Below are positions 1 through 9,198 of a DNA stretch of 64,000 nt, one piece after another. Below the pieces are notes generated by a model. The model saw only the letters and a list, made by a program, of their open reading frames with translations. It was not told where the DNA came from and ran no database searches. The first letter of the stretch is position 1. Every line of letters starts with the position of its first letter. The stretch covers positions 92,462 to 156,461 of the forward strand of contig JBALVL010000005.1 of NCBI GenBank assembly GCA_036961355.1, written 5' to 3'. Position numbers and translations under genes: made by a program. The stretch comes from Motiliproteus sp036961355 (GTDB lineage: Bacteria > Pseudomonadota > Gammaproteobacteria > Pseudomonadales > Balneatricaceae).

Positions 1-2
1 AC

Positions 3-2159
3 CTCAGTCTGGCCCGATTAGCATTGCTGAAACAGCAACCCGATGCTGCCATCAAACGCGCCGAAGGCGAAATAGCCAACCCCGCCTATGCCACTCAGGC
101 TTATATGGTTCAAGGCAGAGCCTACCTGCTACAACGTGATGCACCCGCGGCACTAGCCGCCTTCAGCGAGGCGATTGCCCTTCAGCCCGGACATCCTTCG
201 GCCATGCTTGGTAAAACACGTGCTCTGCTGCTCACCGGTAACCTTAAAGAGGCCCGCAACAGCGTTGATCAACTGCTTGAGCTGGTACCAAATTATCCCG
301 ATGCCCTGCAAATTTCAGCACGGCTTTATCTGAATGACAAACAACCTCAGCAAGCCAAAGAGATACTCGACCAGTTAAGTCAGCGATTCCCCCAACATCC
401 CGAGATCACTTTTTTAACCGGCTATACCAACTTGCTGCTAGGCAACACAGGGCAGGCCGAAAAACTACTTTCCCGCAACCTCAGCAACTACCCTCAGCAT
501 CGCCGAACCCGCATGGCCCTCGCGCGTCATTACGCCAATACCGGTGAGCTGGAACAAGCACAGAAAATCCTTCAACCGCTGTTAGATGAAGATACGGTTG
601 CTGTCGAGGTCCTGTCGCTATCCGGGGCTATCAACCTCAAGTTAGGTGATGCGGAAACAGCCACCAAACAGTTCAGGCAGGCGGTCGCTGACAACGATCA
701 GTCGCCACTGGCTCGTCCGCTGGCTATCTCTGAGTTACTGAGCGGCGATACTGACGCGGGCATTAGCCGTCTGGAATCGCTGGCCACGGAAAATTCAAGC
801 CTCCAGACAGACATGTTGTTATTGCGTACTTATATTAAGGAGGGAACACCGGAGAAGGCACGTGCATTACTCAAACAACGTATCACCGATACCGAAGACA
901 CCGTTGGCTATCTGCTACTGGCCGCTATGGTGGAGGTTCAACTCGAGCAACTCCCTGCGGCAGAACAACACCTGAAGGCAGCACTGGAGATAGACCCCGC
1001 TTCGGTTTCGACCATGTTGGGCATGGCTTTTCTGGAAAACCAGAAAAACGACCCGGCAACCGCCAACGATTGGTACGACAAAGCGATCACAACCGCCCCT
1101 GGCGATATTCGACCCGTGCGAGGAAAGGTCAAAGACGCTCTGTCTTCGGGTAAGAAAGAACAAGCCGAACAGCTAGCCGCCGATTTTTATAACAACCATA
1201 AAGAGCAACTGAATGCAGCTAAGCTGTACCTGTCGGTTCTACAGAGCTTACAGCGCACAGACCAATTAAAAGAGCTATTAGGCACCGTCATCAAAACCTA
1301 CCCTGACGAGCCCTCTTTTAAGCTGCAGCAAGCCAATACCCACTTTGCCAAGAACAACTTCGATGCGGCCAGTCGCGCACTGACGCGGTTATTGGTGCAA
1401 CATCCCGATTACGTCCCGGCACAGCTTGCCCAGGCTAAATTACTGCTGTCTCAACGACGTCCCAGAGATGTATTAGCGCTGGTCGATGGCTTACCCAAGC
1501 AGGATCAGCTCCACCCTCAACTAATGCTGTTTCGGGGTGATGCGTATCTGGCGATGGATAACGCCGAACAGGCTGTTGAGCAATACCTCGCCGCCTATGA
1601 AATACGCCCGGATTCTGAGGCGTCGGTTCGCCTGGGTCGGACCTATCTCAAAACAGCGGGTATCGATGAGGCTATTACCTTTCTGCAGCAGCACGTAATC
1701 CAACAAACACGGGATACCCCAGCGTACTCTCTGCTTGCCGGTATGCAGCTACAAAATGGCAACAAACAGCGGGCGATCAAGGTCTATGAAAAGATCACTC
1801 AGCTACAGCCCAATCACGCCGTCGCTTGGAATAACCTAGCATGGCTCTACCAGGGCCAAAATGATGAACTCGCCCTGCAAGCAGCAGAGCAAGCACATAA
1901 GCTGGCACCAAAAGCTCCCGCTATTACCGATACGCTGGGCTGGATCTTGCTGAACAAAGACCCGCAGCGAGCACTAACGCTGTTGGCAGAAGCGGCACAG
2001 CAACTGCCCAACGATGCTTCCGTTCAGTATCACTATGCCAAAGCCTTGGCCAAGAACTCACGTCAGCAGGAGGCCATCAAGATTCTCAATGATCTCAAAC
2101 AAACAGATTTTGCAGAGAAAGATGAAGCACTAACCCTGCTGAGTGCTCTGGATAATTAA
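3..2159 (+). CDS. TPR-repeat protein, PrsT-like, 5' end outside window
   Basis: The reading frame is open to the left edge of the window (no stop in positions 3-23), so the N-terminus, including any signal peptide or lipobox, is missing. The visible 718 or so codons are almost entirely tetratricopeptide repeats: helical pairs with the usual small and aromatic residue spacing (for example around LAAFSEAIALQPGHPSAMLG and AIKVYEKITQLQPNHAVAWN). Length and repeat organisation resemble PrsT, the TPR lipoprotein of PEP-CTERM/XrtA exopolysaccharide systems, where it is thought to act as a periplasmic scaffold. No exosortase or PEP-CTERM gene is visible here, so the specific assignment rests on family resemblance. 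A generic TPR scaffold is the alternative. Confidence 0.7.
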   Translation, partial: LSLARLALLKQQPDAAIKRAEGEIANPAYATQAYMVQGRAYLLQRDAPAALAAFSEAIALQPGHPSAMLGKTRALLLTGNLKEARNSVDQLLELVPNYPDALQISARLYLNDKQPQQAKEILDQLSQRFPQHPEITFLTGYTNLLLGNTGQAEKLLSRNLSNYPQHRRTRMALARHYANTGELEQAQKILQPLLDEDTVAVEVLSLSGAINLKLGDAETATKQFRQAVADNDQSPLARPLAISELLSGDTDAGISRLESLATENSSLQTDMLLLRTYIKEGTPEKARALLKQRITDTEDTVGYLLLAAMVEVQLEQLPAAEQHLKAALEIDPASVSTMLGMAFLENQKNDPATANDWYDKAITTAPGDIRPVRGKVKDALSSGKKEQAEQLAADFYNNHKEQLNAAKLYLSVLQSLQRTDQLKELLGTVIKTYPDEPSFKLQQANTHFAKNNFDAASRALTRLLVQHPDYVPAQLAQAKLLLSQRRPRDVLALVDGLPKQDQLHPQLMLFRGDAYLAMDNAEQAVEQYLAAYEIRPDSEASVRLGRTYLKTAGIDEAITFLQQHVIQQTRDTPAYSLLAGMQLQNGNKQRAIKVYEKITQLQPNHAVAWNNLAWLYQGQNDELALQAAEQAHKLAPKAPAITDTLGWILLNKDPQRALTLLAEAAQQLPNDASVQYHYAKALAKNSRQQEAIKILNDLKQTDFAEKDEALTLLSALDN

Positions 2160-2174
2160 TTCATCGTCTTAAAA

Positions 2175-2212
2175 GCAGCTACCAGTCAATGTGTCACATG
2201 ACTGGTAGCTGC
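2175..2212. terminator. Hairpin after the TPR gene
   Basis: A perfect 14-bp inverted repeat (arms 2175-2188 and 2199-2212) with a 10-nt loop lies 16 nt after the stop codon of the TPR gene. There is no T-tract on the plus strand, so it is not a textbook intrinsic terminator in that direction. It could still end transcription or protect a 3' end. On the minus strand it is followed by TTTTAAGA, but no minus-strand gene reads into it. Confidence 0.45.
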
Positions 2213-2401
2213 CGAAATAAGCCGGTCACCAAGCTTCAGATTAGGCTTGCCAGGTTATTAATGACCTCCCCACCAGCAGCAAGCTGTCTATGCCACTGAT
2301 CACTGTGCCTCTAATGCCCTATTGAACCTTGACGCTGCGGTCTATACCTTCGTCGCTCTGGTGGGCCCATTATCGCCGCCCACCCCTGCCAGGAAACAGC
2401 T

Positions 2402-3592
2402 ATGAACGACCGGATCGAGCGCCTGAAAGTACTCAGCGCCGGCATCCTTAGCTTGGTGTTGATGCTCGGCATCGCCCGCTTTGCATACACACCAATGCTA
2501 CCGCTGATGCAACAACAGACCGGACTGGGGCTGTCGGAAGGGGGCTGGCTGGCCGCTATCAACTATCTGGGTTACTTCTGCGGTGCTATCAGCGCCTCGT
2601 TAATCAGCGATCTGGTATTAAAAGACAAACTCTATCGGATCGGCCTGATCGTAGCGGTATTAACCACCGCAGGCATGGGGCTGACCGACAACGTTTGGCT
2701 GTGGATGGCACTGCGTTTTCTAGCCGGATTAAGCAGCGCGGCCGGGATGCTGCTGGGCTCGGGGCTAATCCTCAACTGGCTGATTCGCCATGAACACCGC
2801 AGCGAGCTGGGGATCCACTTCTCGGGGGCCGGACTAGGAATCGCACTGTGCGCTATCGTCATCGAGCTATGGCATCCTCGCTTTGATTGGAGCCAGCAAT
2901 GGTTACTGCTCGCGCTATTGGGCTGCCTGATTCTGATCCCCGCCTGGCGTTGGCTACCGCCACCGGACACCAGCGCCGTTACCCGCGGCGGCGGTTCGAT
3001 GCAGGACAAGCCCCCAAGCCGCGCTTTTATGCAGCTGTTTATGGCAGCCTACTTCTGCGCCGGTATCGGTTATGTGGTTAGCGTGACGTTTATTGTTGCC
3101 ATTGTCGACGCCCTGCCGGGGCTGGCCGGGCAAGGTGGTTTGACCTTTATTGTGATGGGGCTGGCCGCTGCGCCCGGTTGTATCTTGATGGATCTACTGG
3201 CTCGGCGGATCGGCGATCTGAACGCACTGACCGCCGCCTTTGCCCTGCAGATTGCCGGTATTTTACTGCCCGTCATTGAACCCAGCCTAAGCTATACACT
3301 ACTCGGTTCGGTGCTGTTCGGTGCCACCTTTGTCGGTATCGTCAGCCTGGTACTGACCATGGCCGGGCGTTACTACCCGACCCGACCGGCCAAGATGATG
3401 GGGAAGATGACCCTGAGTTATGGCGTCGCCCAAATTCTGGCACCGGCGTTAACCGGGTTACTGGCCGAAAGCAGTGGCAGTTACAACGACGGTCTCTATC
3501 TGGCAGCGGCGATGATGGTGCTGGGAACGGTACTGATGCTATGCCTCAAAGCGCTAGACCGCCGTGAGCGGGCGACGCTGACCACTAACTAA
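2402..3592 (+). CDS. MFS transporter, YbfB/YjiJ family
   Basis: A 396-residue integral membrane protein with about 12 hydrophobic segments, the usual size for a major facilitator. The N-terminal signature (GIARFAYTPMLPLMQQQTGL followed by GWLAAINYLGY) is characteristic of the YbfB/YjiJ subgroup. In that subgroup transport substrates are generally unknown. A second half starting near residue 205 repeats the six-helix pattern. It stands alone: the TPR gene ends 240 bp upstream and the next gene is convergent 90 bp downstream, so it is probably monocistronic. The ATG at 2402 is preceded by CAGGAAACAGCT, a reasonable ribosome binding site. Family call is firm; substrate cannot be deduced. Confidence 0.85.
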   Translation: MNDRIERLKVLSAGILSLVLMLGIARFAYTPMLPLMQQQTGLGLSEGGWLAAINYLGYFCGAISASLISDLVLKDKLYRIGLIVAVLTTAGMGLTDNVWLWMALRFLAGLSSAAGMLLGSGLILNWLIRHEHRSELGIHFSGAGLGIALCAIVIELWHPRFDWSQQWLLLALLGCLILIPAWRWLPPPDTSAVTRGGGSMQDKPPSRAFMQLFMAAYFCAGIGYVVSVTFIVAIVDALPGLAGQGGLTFIVMGLAAAPGCILMDLLARRIGDLNALTAAFALQIAGILLPVIEPSLSYTLLGSVLFGATFVGIVSLVLTMAGRYYPTRPAKMMGKMTLSYGVAQILAPALTGLLAESSGSYNDGLYLAAAMMVLGTVLMLCLKALDRRERATLTTN

Positions 3593-3682
3593 TGAGTATC
3601 AAGCCAAGTAAAGCAATGGAGCTTACCCTAGAGCTGAACGTCGGAACTGATACCAGTACAGATAGTGGACCAGAGCAAAGAG

Positions 3683-4633
3683 TTACAGTAACCCCAGCCC
3701 TTTCAGCAATGTGACGCTGATGCTGGTCGTCAGCAGCGATCCCAGCGTGGTGATGACGATGATATTGGCGGCCAGCGCAGTATTGCCGCCCATCGACCGT
3801 ACCATCACATAGCTGGCGGCAGAGGTCGGTGCCGATGCCATCAGTAGCAGCACCCCCAGTTCCATACCCCGAAAGCCCACCCAAATACCGCCAACAGTGA
3901 TCATCAGTGGCACCAGTCCGAGCTTGAACAGGGCCGCTATCAGAGCATTGGACATGTTATGCCGCAGAGCGCTGAAGTCGAGACTGGCACCGGTACACAG
4001 CAACGCCAACGGCAGCGTCATATGGGCAAAATATTCACCGGTACGAATAAATACCTGCGGTAGTTCGATATTGGCCCAGGCCACCGGTAATGCCAGTAAA
4101 ATCCCCAATATCAGCGGGTTTCTGACGATCCCCAACAACGTACCACTAAGGCCAGTATCACGTTGCAACGAACGATTCAGGGTGATTATCGATAACACGT
4201 TAAACAGGATAGTTACCAACGCCAGATACAATGAGGCCGTCACCAATCCCTCGTTCCCGTAAGCGTTGGCGCAATAAGCCAGGCCGATGATGCCCATGTT
4301 GGAGCGAAAGCCCCCCTGCACCACCACACCGCAATCACTGGCCGGCTGTACTCTGTGTTTGGCGGTCAGCTCCAATAGCAGATACGCCAACACCGTCCCA
4401 ACCAAGCCGACACCGATCAAAGGCAGGTTTGCAGCTTGGTCCAGGTCAGTCTTGATGATGTTGATAAACAGTAACAACGGCAGGGTGATGTTGAACACCA
4501 GCTTGGAACCGGTTTCAACAAAGTTGTCGTTGATCATCCCTTGGCGATTAAGAATCACCCCCAACGCCAGCACCACGAAGATCGGCCCGGTGATCGAGAA
4601 AGAGAAAGCCAGCGTGTCAAAGAAATCGGTCAT
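3683..4633 (-). CDS. AEC-family permease (auxin efflux carrier-like)
   Basis: A 316-residue protein with about ten hydrophobic segments, matching the AEC (PF03547) family. Recognisable features are the start of the fold (ITGPIFVVLALGVILNRQG) and the C-terminal stretch with LLMASAPTSAASYVMVRSMGG, typical of the malonate/transporter branch. Members move small organic acids or amino acids, but the substrate cannot be read from sequence. The gene is convergent with the MFS gene, and modABC upstream on the same strand ends 70 bp away, so co-transcription with modC is possible. No terminator was seen in the 90-bp convergent gap. Confidence 0.85.
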   Translation of the reverse strand: MTDFFDTLAFSFSITGPIFVVLALGVILNRQGMINDNFVETGSKLVFNITLPLLLFINIIKTDLDQAANLPLIGVGLVGTVLAYLLLELTAKHRVQPASDCGVVVQGGFRSNMGIIGLAYCANAYGNEGLVTASLYLALVTILFNVLSIITLNRSLQRDTGLSGTLLGIVRNPLILGILLALPVAWANIELPQVFIRTGEYFAHMTLPLALLCTGASLDFSALRHNMSNALIAALFKLGLVPLMITVGGIWVGFRGMELGVLLLMASAPTSAASYVMVRSMGGNTALAANIIVITTLGSLLTTSISVTLLKGLGLL

Positions 4634-4703
4634 ACAACAGGTACGGCCTCAGTGGTCGGATAATACAATAATAGCGACGGGTAGCACGGTAAAAGCGCTG
4701 CGA

Positions 4704-5822
4704 TCACTCCAACACCGCCACCGATTTGATCTGCAGCCACACCGGGCTGCCCGGCGCTAACTGCATCGCTGCTGCAGAACGGGCAGTGAGCCGGGCTAGC
4801 AGCGAGGTTGCCGTCACAGCGGTATCCGCGCCCGCCTCAGCCCGCACCAGCACCACTGCCGGATGGTCGTTACTGACAATCTCGCGCACCTGAGCTGGCA
4901 GTAGGTTTTGAATACTTTGATCGTGATGCGGTTGCTGCGCTAGGCTGACATCACGAGCCAGCACCCGTAGTCGCACCGCTTTACCCAGCGCCAAGCCGCT
5001 ATCTTTGACCCAGATGCTGCCGCCGTCGAACTCGGCCCGCGCTAGATGCCAATCGCTGTCTTTCTCGGCGATTGTAGCGTTGATCACCACTCCGGCATCT
5101 TCATCCTGACGGATCGGCAGATCGAGCCGCGCCAAGGTTTCGGTCAGCGCTCCGCTAGCCAACGCCCGCCCCTTCTCCAAGACCACCAGATGGTCGGCCA
5201 GCCGCGCCACTTCGTCGAGCGCATGGGTAACGTAGAGCACCGGGATCGATAGTTTTTCGTGCAGCTGCTCCAGATAGGGAAGGATTTCACGCTTACTCTT
5301 CAGATCCAGAGCCGATAGCGGTTCATCCATCAACAACAGCTCAGGGCTGGTCAGCAGCGCCCGACCGATCGCAACCCGCTGGCGTTCGCCACCCGACAAC
5401 GTATCGGGCGAGCGTTCCAACAGCGGCTCTAACCCCAACCACTCGACCGCCTGGGAGAATTCGATCTTGCGTGATGCGGGATCAATTCGACGATAACCGT
5501 ATTCCAAATTACGCCGTACCGACAGGTGCGGAAACAGGCTGGCTTCCTGAAACACGTAGGCCAATGGCCGCTGGTGGACCGGCAAGAACTGCCCTGCGTC
5601 TTGCCAGCATTGACCATTAACACTAAGCCGGCCATCCACCTGTTCCAACCCCGCGATGCAGCGTAGCAGCGAGGTCTTACCCGAGCCGGAATGACCGAAC
5701 AGGGCGGTAATACCGCGCGCGGGCAGTTGCAGCTCGACATCCAGGTTAAAGTCGCCAAAAGCGGTGCGAAATTGCAGCTCGATCGGTAAGGGATCGGTGC
5801 CGTGCGATTCAACCGGACTCAT
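4704..5822 (-). CDS. modC: Molybdate ABC transporter, ATP-binding protein ModC
   Basis: ATPase of the molybdate importer, powering uptake through ModB. The 372-residue protein has Walker A GHSGSGKTS (residues 43-51), the ABC signature LSGGERQR (142-149) and Walker B LLLMDEP (162-168) with the D-loop SALD. A C-terminal Mop/TOBE extension from about residue 290 is characteristic of ModC and binds oxyanion. The start codon overlaps the modB stop by 4 bp (ATGA), implying translational coupling. Third gene of modABC; imported molybdate would feed molybdenum-cofactor enzymes encoded elsewhere. Confidence 0.95.
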   Translation of the reverse strand: MSPVESHGTDPLPIELQFRTAFGDFNLDVELQLPARGITALFGHSGSGKTSLLRCIAGLEQVDGRLSVNGQCWQDAGQFLPVHQRPLAYVFQEASLFPHLSVRRNLEYGYRRIDPASRKIEFSQAVEWLGLEPLLERSPDTLSGGERQRVAIGRALLTSPELLLMDEPLSALDLKSKREILPYLEQLHEKLSIPVLYVTHALDEVARLADHLVVLEKGRALASGALTETLARLDLPIRQDEDAGVVINATIAEKDSDWHLARAEFDGGSIWVKDSGLALGKAVRLRVLARDVSLAQQPHHDQSIQNLLPAQVREIVSNDHPAVVLVRAEAGADTAVTATSLLARLTARSAAAMQLAPGSPVWLQIKSVAVLE

Positions 5823-6508
5823 CGACGCCCCCCCCTATTCAGACGGCCGTTGAGCCGACCGTTAACTAGGTACAGCGTCAGCACCACCACGAAGGCGAAC
5901 GCCAGCATGCCGCCGGAAAGCAGATGCGCCTGCTCGTAGTTAAGGGTTTCGACATGGTCGTACAGCGCCACCGACAGCACCTTAGTTTCACCGGGAATGT
6001 TGCCGCCGATCATCAGCACCACACCGAATTCTCCGACAGTATGGGCAAAACCCAACACTGAGGCGGTCAGAAAGCCGGGCCGGGCCAGCGGCAAGGCGAC
6101 ACTAAAAAAACGATCCAACGGTGAGGCGCGCAACGTCGAGGCAACCTCCAGCATCCGGTCCCCCAGCGCCTCAAAAGCGTTGTGTAGCGGCTGCACCACA
6201 AACGGCAGCGAGTAGATCACCGAAGCCACCACCAGGCCGGGAAAAGTAAACGGTAACGTGCCCAGACCAAGGCTGTCGGTCAACTGGCCCACAGGGCCAT
6301 TGGGACCGAGCAGCAGCAATAGATAAAACCCCAGCACTGTCGGAGGCAACACCAACGGCAACGCCACCAGCGCAGCAACAGGCTGCTTCGACCAATGCCG
6401 AGTGCGCGCCAGCCACCACGCGATCGGAGTGCCGACCAGTAGCAGAATCAGGGTCGTGACACTGGCCAGCTTGAGGGTCAGGAACACTGGCTCCCAATCA
6501 AAGTCCAT
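5819..6508 (-). CDS. modB: Molybdate ABC transporter permease ModB
   Basis: Membrane channel subunit of the molybdate importer, 229 residues with about five to six transmembrane helices. The cytoplasmic EAA loop that docks to ModC is visible as EALGDRMLEVASTLRASPLD followed by an ALPLARPG stretch. It lies between modA (54 bp upstream) and modC (4-bp overlap downstream), which fixes the assignment against the related sulfate permeases CysT/CysW. Length is normal for ModB. Confidence 0.95.
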   Translation of the reverse strand: MDFDWEPVFLTLKLASVTTLILLLVGTPIAWWLARTRHWSKQPVAALVALPLVLPPTVLGFYLLLLLGPNGPVGQLTDSLGLGTLPFTFPGLVVASVIYSLPFVVQPLHNAFEALGDRMLEVASTLRASPLDRFFSVALPLARPGFLTASVLGFAHTVGEFGVVLMIGGNIPGETKVLSVALYDHVETLNYEQAHLLSGGMLAFAFVVVLTLYLVNGRLNGRLNRGGRR

Positions 6509-6561
6509 GGATCAATTCCGGTAATAATTCCGTTAACAGGGCGTAACAGGCTGGCAGTGGT

Positions 6562-7356
6562 TTAGACATCGGTACCCTTATTTTTCGCATCGGTACCAGC
6601 ATCATCCAACGGGTAACCAAAGTCGCTGATGATACGGCGACCCTGTTCACCTTTCAGAAAATTTAGGAATTGCTGTGCCACCGGGTTATCGACGCCTCGA
6701 TTGAGTAATACGGCCTGCTGCTCAATCGGATCGTAGTAGCTGGCTGGAATCATCCATGCAGTACCCGGCTTATTGGCAGAATTGGCGCGCCAACTGTGCA
6801 GTTGTGCGCGGGCGATAAAGCCGATATCGGCGTTACCGGTGGCGGTGAACTGAAAGGTTTGAGCGATCGAATCACCCTGTACCAATTTACTTCGCAGCGG
6901 CGACCACAGCTGCAACCGCTGCAAAACCTGTTGCGCCGCCAAGCCGTAGGGAGCGGTTTGCGGATTGGCCAATGCCAAACGTGCAAAGGTACCGGCGTGC
7001 AAAAGAGCCTCAGCATCGTCGAAACGCTGTGACTTAGCGCTCCACAACACCAACTGTCCCTTGGCGTAAGTAAAGCGTGAGTCGGCCACGGCTAACCCCT
7101 GCTCAATCGCGCGTTGCGGATGTTTACTGTCGGCGGCCAAATACAGTTCGAACGGTGCTCCGTTTTCGATCTGCGCATAGAGCTTACCGGTCGAGCCAAA
7201 GCTAACCCTGACCCTATGGCCGGTCTGCGCCTGAAACTGCTGCACCAGCGCCCGGCTAGCGCCGGTAAAATTAGCAGCAACCGCGATCAACAGCTGGCCA
7301 GCGGACGCCGAAGCGCTCAGCAACAGCAAGCAGGTGATCAAGATCAATTTGTACAT
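6562..7356 (-). CDS. modA: Molybdate-binding periplasmic protein ModA
   Basis: Periplasmic solute receptor that delivers molybdate (or tungstate) to ModBC. The 264-residue precursor starts with a clear Sec signal peptide (hydrophobic core LILITCLLLL and a likely cleavage after ASA near residue 19). It continues with the family opening VAVAAN-type motif (LIAVAANFTGASRAL) and the GSTGKLYAQIENGAPFE ligand-loop region. It is the first gene of the minus-strand operon modABC. Upstream, 7357-7633, is about 277 bp of non-coding DNA holding its promoter, a possible ModE-like half-site and the scoAB terminator. Confidence 0.93.
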   Translation of the reverse strand: MYKLILITCLLLLSASASAGQLLIAVAANFTGASRALVQQFQAQTGHRVRVSFGSTGKLYAQIENGAPFELYLAADSKHPQRAIEQGLAVADSRFTYAKGQLVLWSAKSQRFDDAEALLHAGTFARLALANPQTAPYGLAAQQVLQRLQLWSPLRSKLVQGDSIAQTFQFTATGNADIGFIARAQLHSWRANSANKPGTAWMIPASYYDPIEQQAVLLNRGVDNPVAQQFLNFLKGEQGRRIISDFGYPLDDAGTDAKNKGTDV

Positions 7357-7382
7357 GTGAATTCCAACGTGGCGTTGCCCGT

Positions 7383-7413
7383 GACGTATAAATAAAGGCG
7401 AATATATAATGAT
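7383..7413 (-). promoter_or_regulatory. Possible ModE-type operator / modA promoter region
   Basis: About 27 to 57 bp before modA is an AT-rich imperfect dyad: CGTATAAAT, a spacer, then TATATAATGAT. The right half differs by one base from the ModE half-site TATATAACGAT as I remember it. The left half matches poorly and the spacing is longer than expected. A molybdate-responsive operator would make sense here, but the evidence is one half-site. No modE gene is in the window. Confidence 0.3.
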
Positions 7414-7549
7414 GTATGGAGAACAACGAACAGAGTGGTCAGCTTATCACGTCGACAGCCGGGGGGAGAAAGAGGAGTAGCGCAAAGGGGGAGGGACGTG
7501 AACTGCAACATCGCGTCTTTATAAAAAATAGCGGGTGGAGGGTCTCGAT

Positions 7550-7590
7550 AATAAAAAACTCCGACAGGTCACGCCTGCGACCTGCCGGAG
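7550..7590 (-). terminator. Rho-independent terminator of scoAB
   Basis: Reading the minus strand, a 12-bp stem (arms 7579-7590 and 7559-7570, one mismatch, 8-nt loop) is followed directly by a run of six T (7553-7558). It begins 44 bp after the scoB stop codon, with the correct polarity to end the scoAB transcript before modA. Confidence 0.85.
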
Positions 7591-7633
7591 AAACAACAAC
7601 AACCTAGAAAATCATATTGCGCAAAGAGCCTTC

Positions 7634-8290
7634 TTAAAACTGCATCTCTGGAACGTGATCCGGAATCACCAATTCACCTTCGGTTAGCTTAACGATCTCT
7701 TCGACTGACACGCCCGGCGCACGCTCGAGCAGATGGAACTTGCCATCCTTAATCTCGATAAAGGCCAGATCGGTCAACACCTTTTTAATACAGCTGGCAC
7801 CGGTCAGCGGTAACGTACAGCGACTCAGCAGTTTCGATTCACCATGCTTGCTGGCGTGGGTCATGGTAACGATGATGTTATCGGCACCGGCGACCAGGTC
7901 CATCGCCCCCCCCATCCCTTTGATCAGCTTTCCCGGAATCATGTAGGAGGCGATATTACCGGCGACATCGACTTCGAATGCCCCCAGAACGGTCAGGTCG
8001 ACATGGCCGCCACGAATCATGGCGAAAGACTCAGCCGATGAAAAAATGGAGGCGCCAGTGGCAGCCGTCACCGTCTGCTTGCCGGCATTGATCATATCCG
8101 CGTCGATTGTGGCCTCGGTTGGGAAAGGCCCCATACCCAGCAAGCCGTTCTCGGACTGCAGCATCACTTCGATCCCTTCGGGAACGTAGTTGGCCACTAG
8201 GGTCGGAATACCGATGCCCAGATTGACATAAAAACCATCTTGCAGTTCACGAGCCACACGCTGGGCCAGTTGTTCACGATTTAGAGCCAT
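7634..8290 (-). CDS. scoB: 3-oxoacid CoA-transferase subunit B
   Basis: Beta subunit of a succinyl-CoA:3-oxoacid CoA-transferase type enzyme, moving CoA between an acyl-CoA and acetoacetate or another 3-oxoacid in ketone-body or short-chain acid catabolism. The 218 residues contain the glycine-rich GIGIPTLVANY segment and the SENG motif (46-49) whose glutamate forms the enzyme-CoA thioester. It starts 3 bp after scoA with a strong GGGGAGGGG ribosome site. AtoA-like or 3-oxoadipate (PcaJ) specificity cannot be excluded; the absence of aromatic-degradation genes nearby argues against PcaJ. Confidence 0.88.
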   Translation of the reverse strand: MALNREQLAQRVARELQDGFYVNLGIGIPTLVANYVPEGIEVMLQSENGLLGMGPFPTEATIDADMINAGKQTVTAATGASIFSSAESFAMIRGGHVDLTVLGAFEVDVAGNIASYMIPGKLIKGMGGAMDLVAGADNIIVTMTHASKHGESKLLSRCTLPLTGASCIKKVLTDLAFIEIKDGKFHLLERAPGVSVEEIVKLTEGELVIPDHVPEMQF

Positions 8291-8293
8291 GAC

Positions 8294-9004
8294 TTACCCC
8301 TCCCCTTCGGTGCGCACGGTGCGCTGCTCGATACGTTTCTCGAAAGTGCCCTGAATCAGTCGGTCAACATAGATACCAGGGGTGTGGATCTGGGCCGGAT
8401 CCAGCTCGCCCGGCTCGACAATCTCTTCAACCTCCATCACGGTGATCTTGCCCGCAGTCGCGGCCATTGGGTTAAAGTTCATTGCAGTGTGACGATAGAT
8501 GGCGTTGCCGTAACGATCGGCTTTCCAGGCTTTGACGATCGCGAAATCGCCTTTGATCGACTCTTCCAAAATGTAGTTCCGGCCGTCGTACTCCTTCACC
8601 TCTTTGCCCTCTCCAACCGCAGTACCGTAACCGGTAGCGGTATAGAAAGCGGGGATGCCAGCACCGGCGGCGCGCATCTTCTCGGCCAGAGTTCCTTGCG
8701 GTGTCAGTTCAACTTCGAGCCGGCCGTCGAGCAACTGCTCCATAAACAATTTATTTTCGCCAACGTAGGAGGCGACCATTTTCTTGATCTGCTGGTCTTC
8801 CAGCAACACACCCAGACCAAAACCATCGACGCCGGCATTGTTGGAGACCACGGTTAAACCGCTAGTCCCTTTACGCTTGATCTCGTTGATCAGGTTTTCA
8901 GGGATACCACACAGGCCAAAACCGCCGGCAATCACGGTCATGCCATCTTCCAGGCCAGCCATCGCCTCTTCGTAACTGCTTACCACCTTGTCAAAACCGG
9001 ACAT
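8294..9004 (-). CDS. scoA: 3-oxoacid CoA-transferase subunit A
   Basis: Alpha subunit of the CoA-transferase, 236 residues. The family opening is present: an N-terminal DGMTVIAGGFGLCGIPENLI stretch and the later NNAG and GTLAEKMRAAGAGIPAFYT segments that form the CoA and substrate site. The start at 9004 is supported by AAAGGAGCAAACCG just upstream. First gene of a two-gene operon with scoB, which ends at a clear terminator. It is divergent from a LysR regulator across 194 bp, a layout usual for a locally regulated catabolic operon. Confidence 0.88.
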   Translation of the reverse strand: MSGFDKVVSSYEEAMAGLEDGMTVIAGGFGLCGIPENLINEIKRKGTSGLTVVSNNAGVDGFGLGVLLEDQQIKKMVASYVGENKLFMEQLLDGRLEVELTPQGTLAEKMRAAGAGIPAFYTATGYGTAVGEGKEVKEYDGRNYILEESIKGDFAIVKAWKADRYGNAIYRHTAMNFNPMAATAGKITVMEVEEIVEPGELDPAQIHTPGIYVDRLIQGTFEKRIEQRTVRTEGEG

Positions 9005-9022
9005 TCGGTTTGCTCCTTTGTT

Positions 9023-9052
9023 GTTGTATTGACCGAGACTGTTGTATTCACC
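9023..9052. promoter_or_regulatory. Tandem repeat upstream of scoA, possible regulator site
   Basis: GTTGTATTGACC (9023-9034) is repeated as GTTGTATTCACC (9041-9052), 18 bp apart and 19-48 bp before the scoA start. The arrangement in the divergent region facing a LysR gene suggests a protein-binding site. A LysR T-N11-A dyad was not identified with certainty. Confidence 0.35.
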
Positions 9053-9198
9053 AGAAGTGTTGCGCTAATCCTACTTCAGATTCCGCTATCCCACCGTTAT
9101 GGCAGATATCAGACCTACAGCATCGGATAATTGCTATGATTTAACAAATTTAAAATTTTAGCCAATTCATTTGTTTTTTTAATAAAGAGATTCTATTC

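Noticed and set aside
7416..7607. 63-codon plus-strand frame between modA and scoB
   Set aside because: It runs through the scoAB terminator hairpin, has no ribosome site and is arginine/serine-rich like non-coding DNA.
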